Positions 26,457 through 35,508 of a stretch of DNA of 64,000 bases are shown one piece after another (the stretch's first letter is position 1; every line of letters begins with the position of its first letter). The DNA lies in NCBI RefSeq assembly GCF_013373365.1, contig NZ_CP035925.1:1116001-1180000 (forward strand), given 5' to 3'. The position numbers and the translations under genes were made by a program. The DNA is from Lentibacillus sp. CBA3610. Its GTDB lineage: Bacteria > Bacillota > Bacilli > Bacillales > Amphibacillaceae. The notes beneath the pieces were generated by a model, which was not told the DNA's origin, searched no databases, and was given only the letters and a program-made list of their open reading frames with translations.

Positions 26457-27431
26457 TTAAAACCATTCGATTTCGCCGGAGTATATTTTTTGACTGCCTT
26501 CACCTGTTTCTATAAGCAATGCTCCGTCCTCAGCAACGCCGGTAAAAGCAGCCTCTAATACCTTATGGTTTGTCCGGATCCTGATGGTCTCCCCTATCCT
26601 GTATCCATATGATTCCCATTTAGTTTGCACTTTTGAAAAACCATGGTGCATAAATGTATCATAGGATCGTTCAAACTTCAGCAGTAATTGTTGAATAAGT
26701 GGTACGATCGGCTGGTCTTCACCGGTTGCTGATTTAAGCGAAGCAGCCCGATCATTTATTATGCCGGGAAACTCATCACTTGTTTGATTCACATTCAGAC
26801 CTATTCCCACAACAATATAATGTATCCGGTCTTGTTCGGCTTGCATTTCGGTTAAAATACCTGCTGTCTTTTTACCATCAATTAAAAGATCATTCGGCCA
26901 CTTGATTTTTGCCTCAGCTGTCGTTTGTTCGGTTATGACGTCTGCCAGAACAGTCGCTGTTAATAATGTTAATTGTGGTGCTGCAGAAGGAAGTATGGAC
27001 GGGCGCAAAATAATACTCATCCATATACCTTTATGTTTGGATGAATGCCATCTGCGTTCCATCCTCCCTTTTCCTTCTGTTTGTTCATCAGCAATAATCA
27101 CGGTGCCATGTTCGGCATTTTCTTGAGCGGCCTGATGAGCTATAAGCTGTGTCGATTTTGTTGTTGGTTTATGTATGATATTCTTTCCCAGCCAGTTTGT
27201 TTTCAGCCCCCAATGCAGGGTGTTTGCACTAATCTTATCAGGTGATTTGACAATTCGGTAACCTTTTCGGGGGACACCTTCAATGATGTATCCATCTTTT
27301 TCCAGTTCTTTCATATGCTTCCAAATAGCACTGCGCGAAATATGCAATTTGTCCGATAAAAATTGCCCTGACACGTATTCATAATCACTTGTTTCCAGCA
27401 GCTCAATTAATCGGTTTCGTGTAGGTTCCAT
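26457..27431 (-). CDS. birA: Biotin-protein ligase / biotin operon repressor BirA
   Basis: A 324-residue bifunctional protein. An N-terminal winged helix (about 10-65, 'LSDKLHISRSAIWKHMKELE') binds operators. The central ligase domain carries the biotinyl-AMP loop 'EGKGRMERRWHS', 'IKWPNDLLIDGKKTAGILTE' and 'VVGIGLNVNQ'. A small SH3-like C-terminus follows. The second ATG (27431) is preferred because AAAGGA lies 9 bases before it. It overlaps the end of cca by 25 bases, so translation is coupled. Confidence 0.94.
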   Translation of the reverse strand: MEPTRNRLIELLETSDYEYVSGQFLSDKLHISRSAIWKHMKELEKDGYIIEGVPRKGYRIVKSPDKISANTLHWGLKTNWLGKNIIHKPTTKSTQLIAHQAAQENAEHGTVIIADEQTEGKGRMERRWHSSKHKGIWMSIILRPSILPSAAPQLTLLTATVLADVITEQTTAEAKIKWPNDLLIDGKKTAGILTEMQAEQDRIHYIVVGIGLNVNQTSDEFPGIINDRAASLKSATGEDQPIVPLIQQLLLKFERSYDTFMHHGFSKVQTKWESYGYRIGETIRIRTNHKVLEAAFTGVAEDGALLIETGEGSQKIYSGEIEWF

Positions 27432-28621
27432 TTGATCCATTCCTTTAACGCATTCTTATCATTGCTGAGATGCCCTAAAACAACCTGTTTCTCAATTTCA
27501 TTCAACGCTTTCCCGATCCACGGTCCCGCGGTTTTATCAGGAAAAGCCCTGCGTAAATCCATACCATTTATCACTATATCTTTTTTCGATTGAATGGGTA
27601 GCGAATGATTAATCTGTTTCATCATGTCACGGGTTACAGTGTCATCGAATAACATCTTTACTAATGCTGCAAAATCACTGTAACAATCAGCATAGAGACG
27701 ATAAACGATACATCGGTCCAGGCCGTTGTGCTGATAATGCACCAATGCTTCGTTCAAGGCTTCTGCTTCATATTTTATCTTGTTGGAACATCTCCATTGT
27801 CCGGCCCACTCCTGAATCGTTACCCCTGGCTCATTAAAATGCAGTAACGCCATAACAGCACCAAACGACGTTAAAGGTATTAGCTCTCTGGGTAATCTTT
27901 TGATAATATGGGGATGTTCTTGCAGAATGGGCAAGTGTTTTACAATGTTAACCATCTTGAAGTAATACATGCCCGTATTGACATATGATCCTGCAAAAAA
28001 TTTAGCCGTTTCCTGGACAATCCGCTCCATAGCAATCGTCTCTATCTCATTCGAAACAGCCCGCATGGCATCCAGGGTATCTTCTTCAAGAGAAAACCCT
28101 AATTGGCTGGAAAACCGGAGCGCACGTATGATGCGTAAAGGATCCTCCATAAATCGTTCATAACCGTTTCCAACTGTGCGGATAATGCCGTTTCTAATAT
28201 CCTCTTGTCCATTAAATAAATCGATGATATTTCCACTTCTGTCCATTGCTAAAGCATTAATCGTAAAATCACGCCGTTTCAAGTCCTGATCAATCGTTTG
28301 AACAAATTGTACTGAATCAGGGTGCCGTTGATCAGAATAGTCATCATCCACCCGGAAAGTTGTGACTTCATAAGATTGATGGTTGTGGCGCACGATGACC
28401 GTACCATGTTCCAGACCTACCGGGATTACCTTGCTGAAAATCTGCTGAATAACGTCAGGTGGGGCAGATGTGGCGATATCAATATCGCCAATTTTGCGCC
28501 TGAGTAATAAGTCCCGTACACAGCCACCAACGAAATAGGCATCATAGCCATATCGTTCAATTTGTTCAAGTACGTCACTTGCTTCCTGAAATTGTTTGGT
28601 TAATAACACCGGCATCACCAT
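27407..28621 (-). CDS. cca: CCA-adding tRNA nucleotidyltransferase
   Basis: A 404-residue class II enzyme that builds or repairs the tRNA 3'-CCA end. The nucleotidyltransferase head shows 'FVGGCVRDLLLRRKIGDIDIATSA' (catalytic Asp-x-Asp). 'RRDFTINALAMD', the flexible-loop region and the nucleotide-selecting 'EDPLRIIRALRFSSQLGF' follow. The helical body and tail make up the rest. The ATG lies right after the bshA stop (TAAATG). The order bshA-cca-birA is that of B. subtilis. Confidence 0.96.
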   Translation of the reverse strand: MVMPVLLTKQFQEASDVLEQIERYGYDAYFVGGCVRDLLLRRKIGDIDIATSAPPDVIQQIFSKVIPVGLEHGTVIVRHNHQSYEVTTFRVDDDYSDQRHPDSVQFVQTIDQDLKRRDFTINALAMDRSGNIIDLFNGQEDIRNGIIRTVGNGYERFMEDPLRIIRALRFSSQLGFSLEEDTLDAMRAVSNEIETIAMERIVQETAKFFAGSYVNTGMYYFKMVNIVKHLPILQEHPHIIKRLPRELIPLTSFGAVMALLHFNEPGVTIQEWAGQWRCSNKIKYEAEALNEALVHYQHNGLDRCIVYRLYADCYSDFAALVKMLFDDTVTRDMMKQINHSLPIQSKKDIVINGMDLRRAFPDKTAGPWIGKALNEIEKQVVLGHLSNDKNALKEWIKWNLHETD

Positions 28622-29746
28622 TTATTTTTGAAGCAGCTTATCATATAAACGGATATACTGCATGACAATATCTTGTGAATAGAAATGTTTTCGGGCGTGT
28701 GCTAAGGCATTTTTCGAAAAATGCCTTAGCAGTTTTTTGTTCTGCAATAAATTAATCGCGTACGCTGCTGCCTGGCTCGTGTCTCCCGTTTCAACAATAT
28801 AGCCTGTTTCATCGTGCCTTATGACTTCAGGAATGCCGCCGATATTTGTCCCGATACATGGCACTTCACAGGACATGGCTTCTAATAACACGAGACCAAA
28901 ACTTTCTTTTTCGGACATGAGTAACTTCAAATCAGAAATGGATAATAAATCATTCACATTTTTCTGTTTACCCAGAAATAATACATTATCATTCAGCCCT
29001 AACTCTGAAACCAATTGATACATTTCCGAATATTCAGGGCCATCACCGACTAACAGAAGCTTTGCGTTGACTTCTTCATGAATTTGCTTAAACGTATAAA
29101 TGATATCCTCCACACGTTTGACCTTACGAAAATTTGAAATATGGATAATAACTTTTTCATCCGGATCAATACCATATTCCTGCCGTATGGAATCACCGGC
29201 TATTTTCGTATATTCCGTTTCATTCACGAAATTATAAATCACCTCTATAGCCTTATCTGTATCAACGACATCTCTTGTTTGTTCAACAAGGCTATGGGAT
29301 ACTGCCGTTACAGCATCAGATTGTTCGATACCATGCCTGATCATTTTTTTCAGAGAATGGTCAATACCGAGTACCGTAATGTCGGTTCCATGCAGTGTCG
29401 TAACGATTTTAACATCATGCTCGGCAATATCCTTAGCCAGTATAGCACAAATGGCATGTGGCATCGCATAATGAACGTGCAGAATATCGAGTTTTTCCTG
29501 GTCAATCACTTCAGCCATTTTATTCGCCAGCGTCAAATCAAATGGCGGGTATTGAAATACCGGGTAGTGGTTCAGCTCAACTTCATGATAATAAATATTG
29601 GGCTGAATCCGATTTAAACGAAATGGCAGACTGGAGGTGATAAAATGGATCTCATGACCTTTCTCCGCCATCATCATGCCAAGTTCCGTAGCTATTATAC
29701 CTGAACCCCCAACCGTCGGATAGCATGTAATACCTATTTTTTTCAT
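28622..29746 (-). CDS. bshA: Bacillithiol glycosyltransferase BshA
   Basis: A 374-residue GT4 glycosyltransferase that joins GlcNAc from UDP-GlcNAc to L-malate, the first step to the thiol buffer bacillithiol. The N-terminus '[19 protein letters not shown]' binds malate and UDP. '[13 protein letters not shown]' lies near residue 96. The C-domain has '[15 protein letters not shown]' and the retaining-GT4 '[19 protein letters not shown]'. The ATG overlaps the mgsA stop by 4 bases. The deacetylase gene bshB1, expected between mgsA and bshA, is absent here. Confidence 0.95.
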   Translation of the reverse strand: MKKIGITCYPTVGGSGIIATELGMMMAEKGHEIHFITSSLPFRLNRIQPNIYYHEVELNHYPVFQYPPFDLTLANKMAEVIDQEKLDILHVHYAMPHAICAILAKDIAEHDVKIVTTLHGTDITVLGIDHSLKKMIRHGIEQSDAVTAVSHSLVEQTRDVVDTDKAIEVIYNFVNETEYTKIAGDSIRQEYGIDPDEKVIIHISNFRKVKRVEDIIYTFKQIHEEVNAKLLLVGDGPEYSEMYQLVSELGLNDNVLFLGKQKNVNDLLSISDLKLLMSEKESFGLVLLEAMSCEVPCIGTNIGGIPEVIRHDETGYIVETGDTSQAAAYAINLLQNKKLLRHFSKNALAHARKHFYSQDIVMQYIRLYDKLLQK

Positions 29747-30165
29747 ATATCATTACCTTCTTGCTCGTTTTCCTTTGCAACTTTTCGCCAGTCAAAATTT
29801 CCATTTGCAAGCGCATGTATCATGATTTCAGCTGCTGCCGGATTAGTAGCAAGCGGAATCAGGTGAACATCGCATAAACGCATAAGAGCACTGACATCCG
29901 GTTCATGCGGTTGTGCTGTCAAAGGATCTCTGAAAAAAATAACGGCATCCATCTCATTATTGGCTATCCTGGCGCCAATTTGCTGATCACCGCCAAGCGG
30001 CCCTGACTGGAATTGGTGAACCGGAAGCCCGGTCCCTTCAGCGATTCTCTCCCCCGTTGTTCCTGTTGCAAATAGCTGATGCTCTTTAAGTACATGTTGA
30101 TATGCGACTGTAAAATGAATGATATCCTGCTTCTTCTTATCGTGTGCAATTAATGCGATATTCAT
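29743..30165 (-). CDS. mgsA: Methylglyoxal synthase
   Basis: A 140-residue enzyme that turns dihydroxyacetone phosphate into methylglyoxal and phosphate, a glycolytic bypass under phosphate limitation. It shows '[13 protein letters not shown]' at the start, '[11 protein letters not shown]', '[12 protein letters not shown]' and '[17 protein letters not shown]' with the catalytic Asp residues and His. The length is usual. It is downstream of a broken dapB by 9 bp and overlaps bshA. Because the dapB promoter region above it is decayed, its present transcription source is unclear. Confidence 0.95.
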   Translation of the reverse strand: MNIALIAHDKKKQDIIHFTVAYQHVLKEHQLFATGTTGERIAEGTGLPVHQFQSGPLGGDQQIGARIANNEMDAVIFFRDPLTAQPHEPDVSALMRLCDVHLIPLATNPAAAEIMIHALANGNFDWRKVAKENEQEGNDI

Positions 30166-30174
30166 CGTAATCCC

Positions 30175-30853
30175 CTATTCAAGTATATTTTCCAATCCAT
30201 ATACAAGCTTATTTAATTCCATCACTTTATTGACTGACAGCTTAACCCCTTCCATGAATGAAGCCCGGTTGTAGGAGTCGTGTTTGATCGATAAGGTCTG
30301 TCCGGGGCCGCCGAAAAGCACTTCCTGATGTGCAACAAGTCCCGGGAGCCTGATGCTATGAATGTGGATACCATCTGTATCAGCCCCTCGTGCCCCATCA
30401 AGGGTTTCTTTTTCATCCGGATGCCCTTGCTGTTTGCTCTTTCGTGTTTCCTCCATCATATTAGCGGTTTTCACAGCCGTACCTGATGCGCGTGTGTTTT
30501 GATATAATCCTTCTACCGCCGCAATTCTTGATCTTGAGAAAAAGCCGATGTACCAACTACTTGTCGAATATCATAATTAAAAGAGCGGAGCTTTGATTGT
30601 GTTTCAAATCCTGAAACCCGGAAGGCGTTAAATCAATAAATACATCTGCATCAGTCTCTTGAAAGCATTGTTCGGGATCCTCAAAATCCGGTAACGTCAA
30701 CATCTGGAAGAATTTTCAATATCCATTAGTGTTTACCGTCATTTTTTTCCGGTCAATACATGCCAAGATGATGATTCTTCATTGTTCACCATATGACGCC
30801 TTCAGATCCCCATTTTTCCCACGGTGTCCTGCAATAATAATCTTAGTGGCCAT
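30175..30853 (-). pseudogene. dapB: dapB remnant (4-hydroxy-tetrahydrodipicolinate reductase)
   Basis: The enzyme would make tetrahydrodipicolinate for diaminopimelate and lysine. The first codons are preserved after a GGAGG site: ATG at 30851-30853 gives 'MATKIIIAGHRGKNG', the NAD-binding start, but the frame stops nine residues later. Traces such as '[13 protein letters not shown]' (match to VVGTTGFSEADL) appear in shifted frames around 30520-30580. From about 30490 to 30175 the C-terminal third is intact ('[18 protein letters not shown]' ... '[17 protein letters not shown]'). The total is about 120 bases shorter than a full gene, and the 'APNFALGA' and 'HHDQK' catalytic regions are missing. 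Sequencing error alone would not explain the lost segments. Confidence 0.88.
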
Positions 30854-30887
30854 TGTTATCCTCCTGTTACATTGATTCGTTCTTTTT

Positions 30888-31224
30888 TTAATCTTTATGT
30901 GTCCAGCGATTTTTGTCACGGGTTTCGATTTTTTGCATCGCAAATATGAATGCTCGGAATAAATCAATATCGGGTGAGTTGGCAAAGACGTCAAAATACA
31001 AACATGATATCACCAAGCTCTTCTTCACTGTTTTTTTTTTCTTTTTCGGAGGCTTTTCGGCTTTTCCCCGTAGTATTGATTGACTTTCACGAGCCAGTTC
31101 ACCAGTTTCTCACTTAAGCCTGGCTATTAAGCTTAAGGGGAAAATAGCCCTTTAAACTGGGGATATGTAATCATCAACGCCTGCTGTTTTCTTTCTTATT
31201 AAAATTGGGGTGATCTGTTTTCAT
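30888..31224 (-). pseudogene. ypjD: ypjD remnant (MazG-like nucleotide pyrophosphohydrolase)
   Basis: Translating all three minus-strand frames gives an ordered match to YpjD: 'MKTDHPNF', 'DDYIS', 'QFKGYFPL', 'KLVNWLVKVNQYYGEKPK', 'SEEELGDIMFVF', 'LANSPDIDLF' and a terminal 'KIETRDKNRWTHKD' before a stop at 30888-30890. At least four frame changes are needed. The metal-binding 'EELGD' motif is still readable. The place between dapB and ypjC agrees with B. subtilis. Confidence 0.8.
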
Positions 31225-31305
31225 AAAATATTCGCCTTTTAGTATTTATATTTAATCTTTTTTTGTTTAGCTAAAAAAGGTAACGTTTTCAAATCATTGG
31301 GGCTT

Positions 31306-31335
31306 TTGACTTTTACATGTGAATTGTTCTATAAT
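31306..31335 (+). promoter_or_regulatory. Intact-looking promoter before the ypjC remnant
   Basis: TTGACT at 31306-31311, an 18-base spacer and a perfect TATAAT at 31330-31335. GGAGG and an ATG (31373) follow. Confidence 0.65.
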
Positions 31336-31372
31336 GGAAACGTATCTATTTGGACGATGGAATGGAGGTTTT

Positions 31373-32249
31373 ATGATATATTCGGCTTAAAATTTAAGAA
31401 CATCTTTCTTTTATTTTGGCTTGGTTCTGCAATTTTTCATTTGGGTATTGTTCATTTATATGCAAAATACCTCGGGGTGAAGGCGGATTTACTGGGATCA
31501 CCTCTTTTTTATATTTTTTATTGGGAATTGGGGATTCCTGCTATTTCGAAATTATCGTGTTAATTCCTGTCTTTTTCATTTGGATGGAAATATCTCGGAC
31601 GCAACACATTCATTTATACGGTTATTGGGGACCTTTGGGTTTCTTTTTATTTTCTGGCCATTTTCAATTCAAATCCATTTTCCGGTTGAGGCTGGATCGA
31701 TATGACCCGCCAGCACTGTTTGCCCGGTGCGTTATCGGCGTCGCCTGGGTTTATTTTTTTCGTTATGGCGGCACAACCAAGTGGTTGGTTGATATCATCG
31801 CAAGGGCTCGTTAAACAAAATACGCAGGTGGACTTATGGGGCAGAACAATGTTTTCTTTTTGACTTTTGTTGTCATAGCAACACCTTTTGCTGCCTATCT
31901 TGAAATGGTGCAGGGTATGTATACGCTGTAGCCGTTTATATTGGCGCAAGGGGATGACCATCCAGGAAGTGCATATTCTGCACGCGTGCGCCATCATTTC
32001 AGCCATAGTGACCATTTCCCGCGCCATTATGAAGAAATGGGACCTGGTGTAAACAGTATGGATGGACGTGGAGTTATACCGGGAAAAACGGGATGTCCTT
32101 TACTGCATTGTCGGGAGGAATGAAATTGTCCGGCTGGAAATATTAATAAAATGACATTGACCCCATGGCGTTTGTTGCCATGAGTTCGGTTCACGAGTGT
32201 CTTGGGCGAAGGATTCACATTGGATGAAAACAAGAATCCAATCGAATAA
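31373..32249 (+). pseudogene. ypjC: ypjC remnant (YitT/UPF0750 family membrane protein)
   Basis: After a GGAGG site and ATG at 31373 the frame stops after five codons, but family sequence continues across frames: 'LKFKNIFLLFWLGSAIFHLG', 'EGGFTGITSFLYFLL', 'GWKYLGRNTFIYTVIG', 'FRYGGTT', 'VDIIAR', 'GRTMF', 'MYTL' and finally 'VLGEGFTLDENKNPIE' with a stop at 32247-32249. Together these cover the whole of a UPF0750 protein of about 280 residues. Many breaks look like single-base gains in runs of G or T, for example near 31628 and 31668. The gene is opposite in strand to dapB and ypjD. Confidence 0.85.
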
Positions 32250-32383
32250 TTCAGTGGGGTGATTTCTCCGCTGATGTTCGGTTAGGCCGAATCGGACAAT
32301 GTGTTGCAGTTGCATGCTGTTTCAATCGGGACTTACAATACCCCTCTGTTCTAAATTACAAATCGAAATTCCGGCATGTAAAA

Positions 32384-32430
32384 AAGGGGCATGATTTTAA
32401 AAAAATTTTTTAAATCCTGCCCCTTTTTCT
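32384..32430. terminator. Strong hairpin after the ypjC remnant
   Basis: A long stem (GGGGCATGATTT pairing with TAAATCCTGCCCC, A/T-rich centre) followed by TTTTTCTTT on the plus strand and flanked by A's on the other side. This is the terminator expected for ypjC, still intact. Confidence 0.85.
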
Positions 32431-32496
32431 TTAATAGTTTTCGATTGTAGTAATGAGAAGGGCTGAAAAATTTATGTGGTTTCACAAGGATTGTTG

Positions 32497-32942
32497 TTTT
32501 TGCCGCAAAATCCAAAAATGATGCAACTTAGTTCCCCCTCTGTCTATAGGAGGTGAGTGCTAGTTCCTCGCTGCGGAAAAATACTCCCTTTCCGCGGGGA
32601 ACGCTTCAGTCTCCTCGCTCGCCGGGCCAACACGATGTTGGTCACGGGAGGCGTTGGCTATTGACGTGGCGTTCTTAGCCTTTGTTCCTTAGCGCTCGCT
32701 GCGGGGTCTTCAGACTGTTCCTTTCCCGCAGGAGTGTCGCATTTTTCCGCAGCTCAGTGTCCTGTCCTATCCTAGTGAGAAAAAGCCCACTAGATACTTT
32801 ATTTTGAGTTTCAACATTCAAAATGCAGAACGAACGTCAATAAAAGCGGAGCGTATTCGTATTTCCGGAGCGGTCATTGCACTCAACTTTTTCATTGTGT
32901 CGTATTTTGTATCGACCACGAGATTAAAGGCAACAAAAAAGG
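32497..32942 (-). repeat. Large mosaic intergenic repeat, copy B (inverted)
   Basis: It has the same two ends as copy A in reverse orientation: 'GCCGCAAAATCCAAAAATGA' on the left, and 'TGTCGTATTTTGTATCGACC' with 'GAGATTAAAGGCAAC' on the right. The inner part (about 32565-32785) is the reverse complement of the right half of copy C (about 39640-39857), including 'TTTCCGCGGGGAACGC' and 'GTTGGCTATTGACGTGGCG'. It abuts the decayed block on one side and yugP on the other. No gene is supported within it. Confidence 0.8.
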
Positions 32943-32967
32943 ATGACACAATTGCATGCCATCCCTT
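32934..32967 (-). terminator. Terminator of yugP
   Basis: On the minus strand GGGATGGCATG pairs imperfectly with CATCC and is followed by TTTTTTG; it lies 18 bases below the yugP stop and touches the repeat end. Confidence 0.55.
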
Positions 32968-32984
32968 TAAATACATTATATCCC

Positions 32985-33662
32985 TTATTCACTGCTTGCG
33001 GCATAAATCAGAATAAACCGAACCAGTTCAGCAACAGCTACCAACGCAGCTGCAACGTAAGTTAAGGCGGCAGCATTCAGCACTTTTTTCGTTTCACGTT
33101 CTTCATTATTGCGGATAACACCTGTTGAAACCATCTGGGCCATTGCCCTGTTTGAGGCATCAAATTCAACAGGCAGTGTCACTAACTGGAATAAAACAGC
33201 TGCCGAAAAGAAAATAATGCCAAGTAACAGCAGCCCCTGACTAAAGATCATACCAGCAATTATCAGGAATATTGCCATATTCGACCCTGTTGCAGCTATG
33301 GGAGCCAGTGAGGACCTGAAACGCAAGAATGCATAATCCTCTGCATCCTGAATGGCATGACCTACCTCGTGTGCCGCAATAGCTGATGATGCCATTGACT
33401 GGCCGTGGAAGTTGCCTGACGAAAGATTTACGGTTTTCTTTTTTGGATTATAATGGTCTGATAAAAACCCTTTCGTTTCCTGAACTTGTACATCATAAAT
33501 ACCATTATCATTAAGAATCTTTCTTGCAACGTCAGCACCTGTCATACTGGATGATGTTGGTTTTTTGGAATATTTCTTATACGTATTTTTAACTTTGGAT
33601 TGTGCCCACAAAGGGATAATCATCAAAAGTGCAATATAAATTAAATAACCGCCAAGACCCAT
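32985..33662 (-). CDS. Membrane zinc metallopeptidase YugP family
   Basis: A 225-residue membrane protein with an N-terminal helix (about 5-22), the zinc motif His-Glu-x-x-His in 'AIAAHEVGHAIQDAEDY' (about residue 95), and three further hydrophobic segments (about 125-165 and 195-215). 'LPVEFDASNRAM' near residue 172 carries a likely third ligand region. It is like B. subtilis YugP (Zn_peptidase_2). The start at 33662 is preferred because GGAGG lies 7 bases before it. B. subtilis has no yugP here, so the gene was inserted or moved into the ypj region. Confidence 0.9.
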   Translation of the reverse strand: MGLGGYLIYIALLMIIPLWAQSKVKNTYKKYSKKPTSSSMTGADVARKILNDNGIYDVQVQETKGFLSDHYNPKKKTVNLSSGNFHGQSMASSAIAAHEVGHAIQDAEDYAFLRFRSSLAPIAATGSNMAIFLIIAGMIFSQGLLLLGIIFFSAAVLFQLVTLPVEFDASNRAMAQMVSTGVIRNNEERETKKVLNAAALTYVAAALVAVAELVRFILIYAASSE

Positions 33663-33729
33663 GTACATTCCTCCATCTATTTTTAATATATTCCCTTATG
33701 GTCAATTTTAGTCAAAAATTCTCTGAACG

Positions 33730-33984
33730 TCAATTATTTGAATCGTCCTCTGACCGTTTCTTTTTTTCTCCTCTATATTTTCTCCAGCTTACATACGATA
33801 ATGTAATCGCTATTGAGCCACCAACAATTCCCACCATCCAATAGAAGGGAACCATGTTTACATTCGCATTGGTTTTTGCTGCAACTGTTAAATTCTGCTG
33901 TGCTGAGGCGAGGATTGGAGCTGATAGTTGTATATATATGTACATTCCGATGATGGCAATCAGCATACGCTTTATGAATTTCAT
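33730..33984 (-). CDS. ypjB: Shortened YpjB-like sporulation protein
   Basis: An 84-residue protein with an N-terminal signal or membrane segment (about 6-28, ending 'ASAQQ'), a short polar stretch, and a C-terminal membrane helix 'MVPFYWMVGIVGGSIAITLS' with a basic tail 'WRKYRGEKKKR'. Both ends resemble B. subtilis YpjB (about 264 residues), but the outside domain between them is missing. GAGGTGA lies before the ATG. It keeps the place of ypjB between ypjA and ypjC. It could be a functional small form or a gene with an in-frame internal deletion. Confidence 0.65.
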   Translation of the reverse strand: MKFIKRMLIAIIGMYIYIQLSAPILASAQQNLTVAAKTNANVNMVPFYWMVGIVGGSIAITLSYVSWRKYRGEKKKRSEDDSNN

Positions 33985-34047
33985 GGGGTCACCTCACATA
34001 ACATCTTCATTACTAATGTATGTGCGGCTAATACAATATATAACTGA

Positions 34048-34626
34048 TCACGTCAGCGAATTTTTGGATTTAATGGTTAACATATAAGCTATCGCTATGG
34101 ATAGAATACTCAGCCAAAAGGTAAAATAGCCAATTTCATTCATATAAGCTGTTAATGAGGAATAATTAGGCATTTGCTCAAATACATAATCAATTATATC
34201 ATTGTGCAGCACCCAAATGGCAGCGACCACAATATGCCGTAATTTTATAGCATAAAAAGGTGTATACAGCAAGCCTTGAATCGCCATTGCCCCATGAGAC
34301 AGCATGAGCATATAACCTGTCCAGCCCAATGAACCTTCAATCATTAATGTGAGTAAATTCATGACAACTGCCCAAGCGCCGTATTTGAATAACGTAATCA
34401 TGGCAAGTGCTTCAATATATGGAACATTTTTATTGAACAGAAAAAATAATAAAACAATCGTAAAAAATAAACTTGCCGTTGGACTGTCAGGAACAAACAG
34501 CAGGAATATATCCGGCGTACCGGATAACTGATGACGGTACCAGTAAAAACCGTAAATGGTGCCTAATAAATTAATCATAAACAGTAAACGTAAAAACCAT
34601 TTATCCAGAAGTATGTATTTGATCAT
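34048..34626 (-). CDS. ypjA: YpjA-like integral membrane protein (DUF1405)
   Basis: A 192-residue polytopic membrane protein with about six hydrophobic segments and the family patterns 'GTIYGFYWYRHQL', 'PDSPTASLFFT', 'KYGAWAV' and 'HGAMAIQGLLY'. The function is unknown. The ATG at 34624-34626 is chosen because AGAAGGGA lies 8 bases upstream; the longer frame has no site. It follows the qcr operon terminator, as in B. subtilis. Confidence 0.87.
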   Translation of the reverse strand: MIKYILLDKWFLRLLFMINLLGTIYGFYWYRHQLSGTPDIFLLFVPDSPTASLFFTIVLLFFLFNKNVPYIEALAMITLFKYGAWAVVMNLLTLMIEGSLGWTGYMLMLSHGAMAIQGLLYTPFYAIKLRHIVVAAIWVLHNDIIDYVFEQMPNYSSLTAYMNEIGYFTFWLSILSIAIAYMLTIKSKNSLT

Positions 34627-34654
34627 TAATAAATCCCTTCTTGAAGTATCCAGT

Positions 34655-34694
34655 AGTAAAAACACCTTTACCAATTATAATTGGCAAAGGTGTA
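34655..34694 (-). terminator. Terminator of the qcrABC operon
   Basis: A long stem ACACCTTTGCCAATT / AATTGGTAAAGGTGT (one mismatch) followed by TTTTTAC on the minus strand, 14 bases past the qcrC stop. Confidence 0.93.
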
Positions 34695-34707
34695 TAGGTA
34701 AACATTA

Positions 34708-35490
34708 TCATTCGGATTGGTCTTCGTTCACAGATACAATGAAGTCAGCTAACTGCTGTAATTCCTCATCTGACCCTGTGAACTGATCAGTCGGCATAGT
34801 ACCGATACCATTCACGGCGATGTCTGCAATTTCCTCAGCAGAACGATCAATACCGGTTAACGGCGGACCAGCAGACCCCCCTGAAAGATCATCACCATGA
34901 CAACTCATACAGTTATTCTCATATATGGCGTAACCCTCGGATTCCGTATCGATATCGGCTTGTTCGGACGGCGGGATTGGCTGATTGGCTTCAGCACGCT
35001 CTTCATAATCTACGCCTGCTGCCGATTCATAGGTCAGCCAAAAGACCGATGTAACTGCCAAAAGCATCATACCGACTGCAATCGGTCGCTGATGCGGACG
35101 TCTGCCCGGGCCTTTATCCAGAAAAGGTGCTAAAAACAGTCCACCGAATGCCACTCCGGGGATAACGAGCATACCTAATAAAACATACGGTCCACTGGCA
35201 AAGTCATATTTCAGCAGTTCATATAAGAATAAGAAGTACCAGTCCGGCAAAGGTATATAACTGGCATCAGTCGGATCGGCCATCCCTTCAAGCGGAGAAG
35301 GATGTGCTAAAGTCAGACAAAGAAACCCTACTAAAAACACAGACCCTGCCAGCCATTCTTTTAATAAGAAATTGGGCCAGAATGCTTCAGTCCTGCCGGG
35401 ATATTCTGAGTAATCTTTTGATTTATTCGGTTTGCGTTCCGCGGAGATTCGCGAATCTCCGACGAACTTCATTCCCTTACCCTTATGCAC
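34708..35490 (-). CDS. qcrC: Menaquinol:cytochrome c reductase, subunit IV-cytochrome c fusion QcrC
   Basis: A 260-residue protein of the bacilli-type bc complex. The N-terminal half is a subunit IV-like part with three membrane helices and 'PDWYFLFLYELLKY' (quinol-site 'PDWY'). The C-terminal half is an outside cytochrome c domain with Cys-x-x-Cys-His ('NNCMSCHGDDLSGG') and the distal Met in 'GTMPTDQ'. The start is GTG with AAAGGAGG 7 bases upstream. It follows qcrB by 18 bp. This fusion is the known Bacillus form. Confidence 0.97.
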   Translation of the reverse strand: MHKGKGMKFVGDSRISAERKPNKSKDYSEYPGRTEAFWPNFLLKEWLAGSVFLVGFLCLTLAHPSPLEGMADPTDASYIPLPDWYFLFLYELLKYDFASGPYVLLGMLVIPGVAFGGLFLAPFLDKGPGRRPHQRPIAVGMMLLAVTSVFWLTYESAAGVDYEERAEANQPIPPSEQADIDTESEGYAIYENNCMSCHGDDLSGGSAGPPLTGIDRSAEEIADIAVNGIGTMPTDQFTGSDEELQQLADFIVSVNEDQSE

Positions 35491-35508
35491 GGCTTAACCT
35501 CCTTTATA

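Noticed and set aside
31647..32315. Minus-strand frames of 68-126 residues opposite the ypjC remnant
   Set aside because: They are antisense shadows; the plus strand carries ordered YitT-family similarity across frames.
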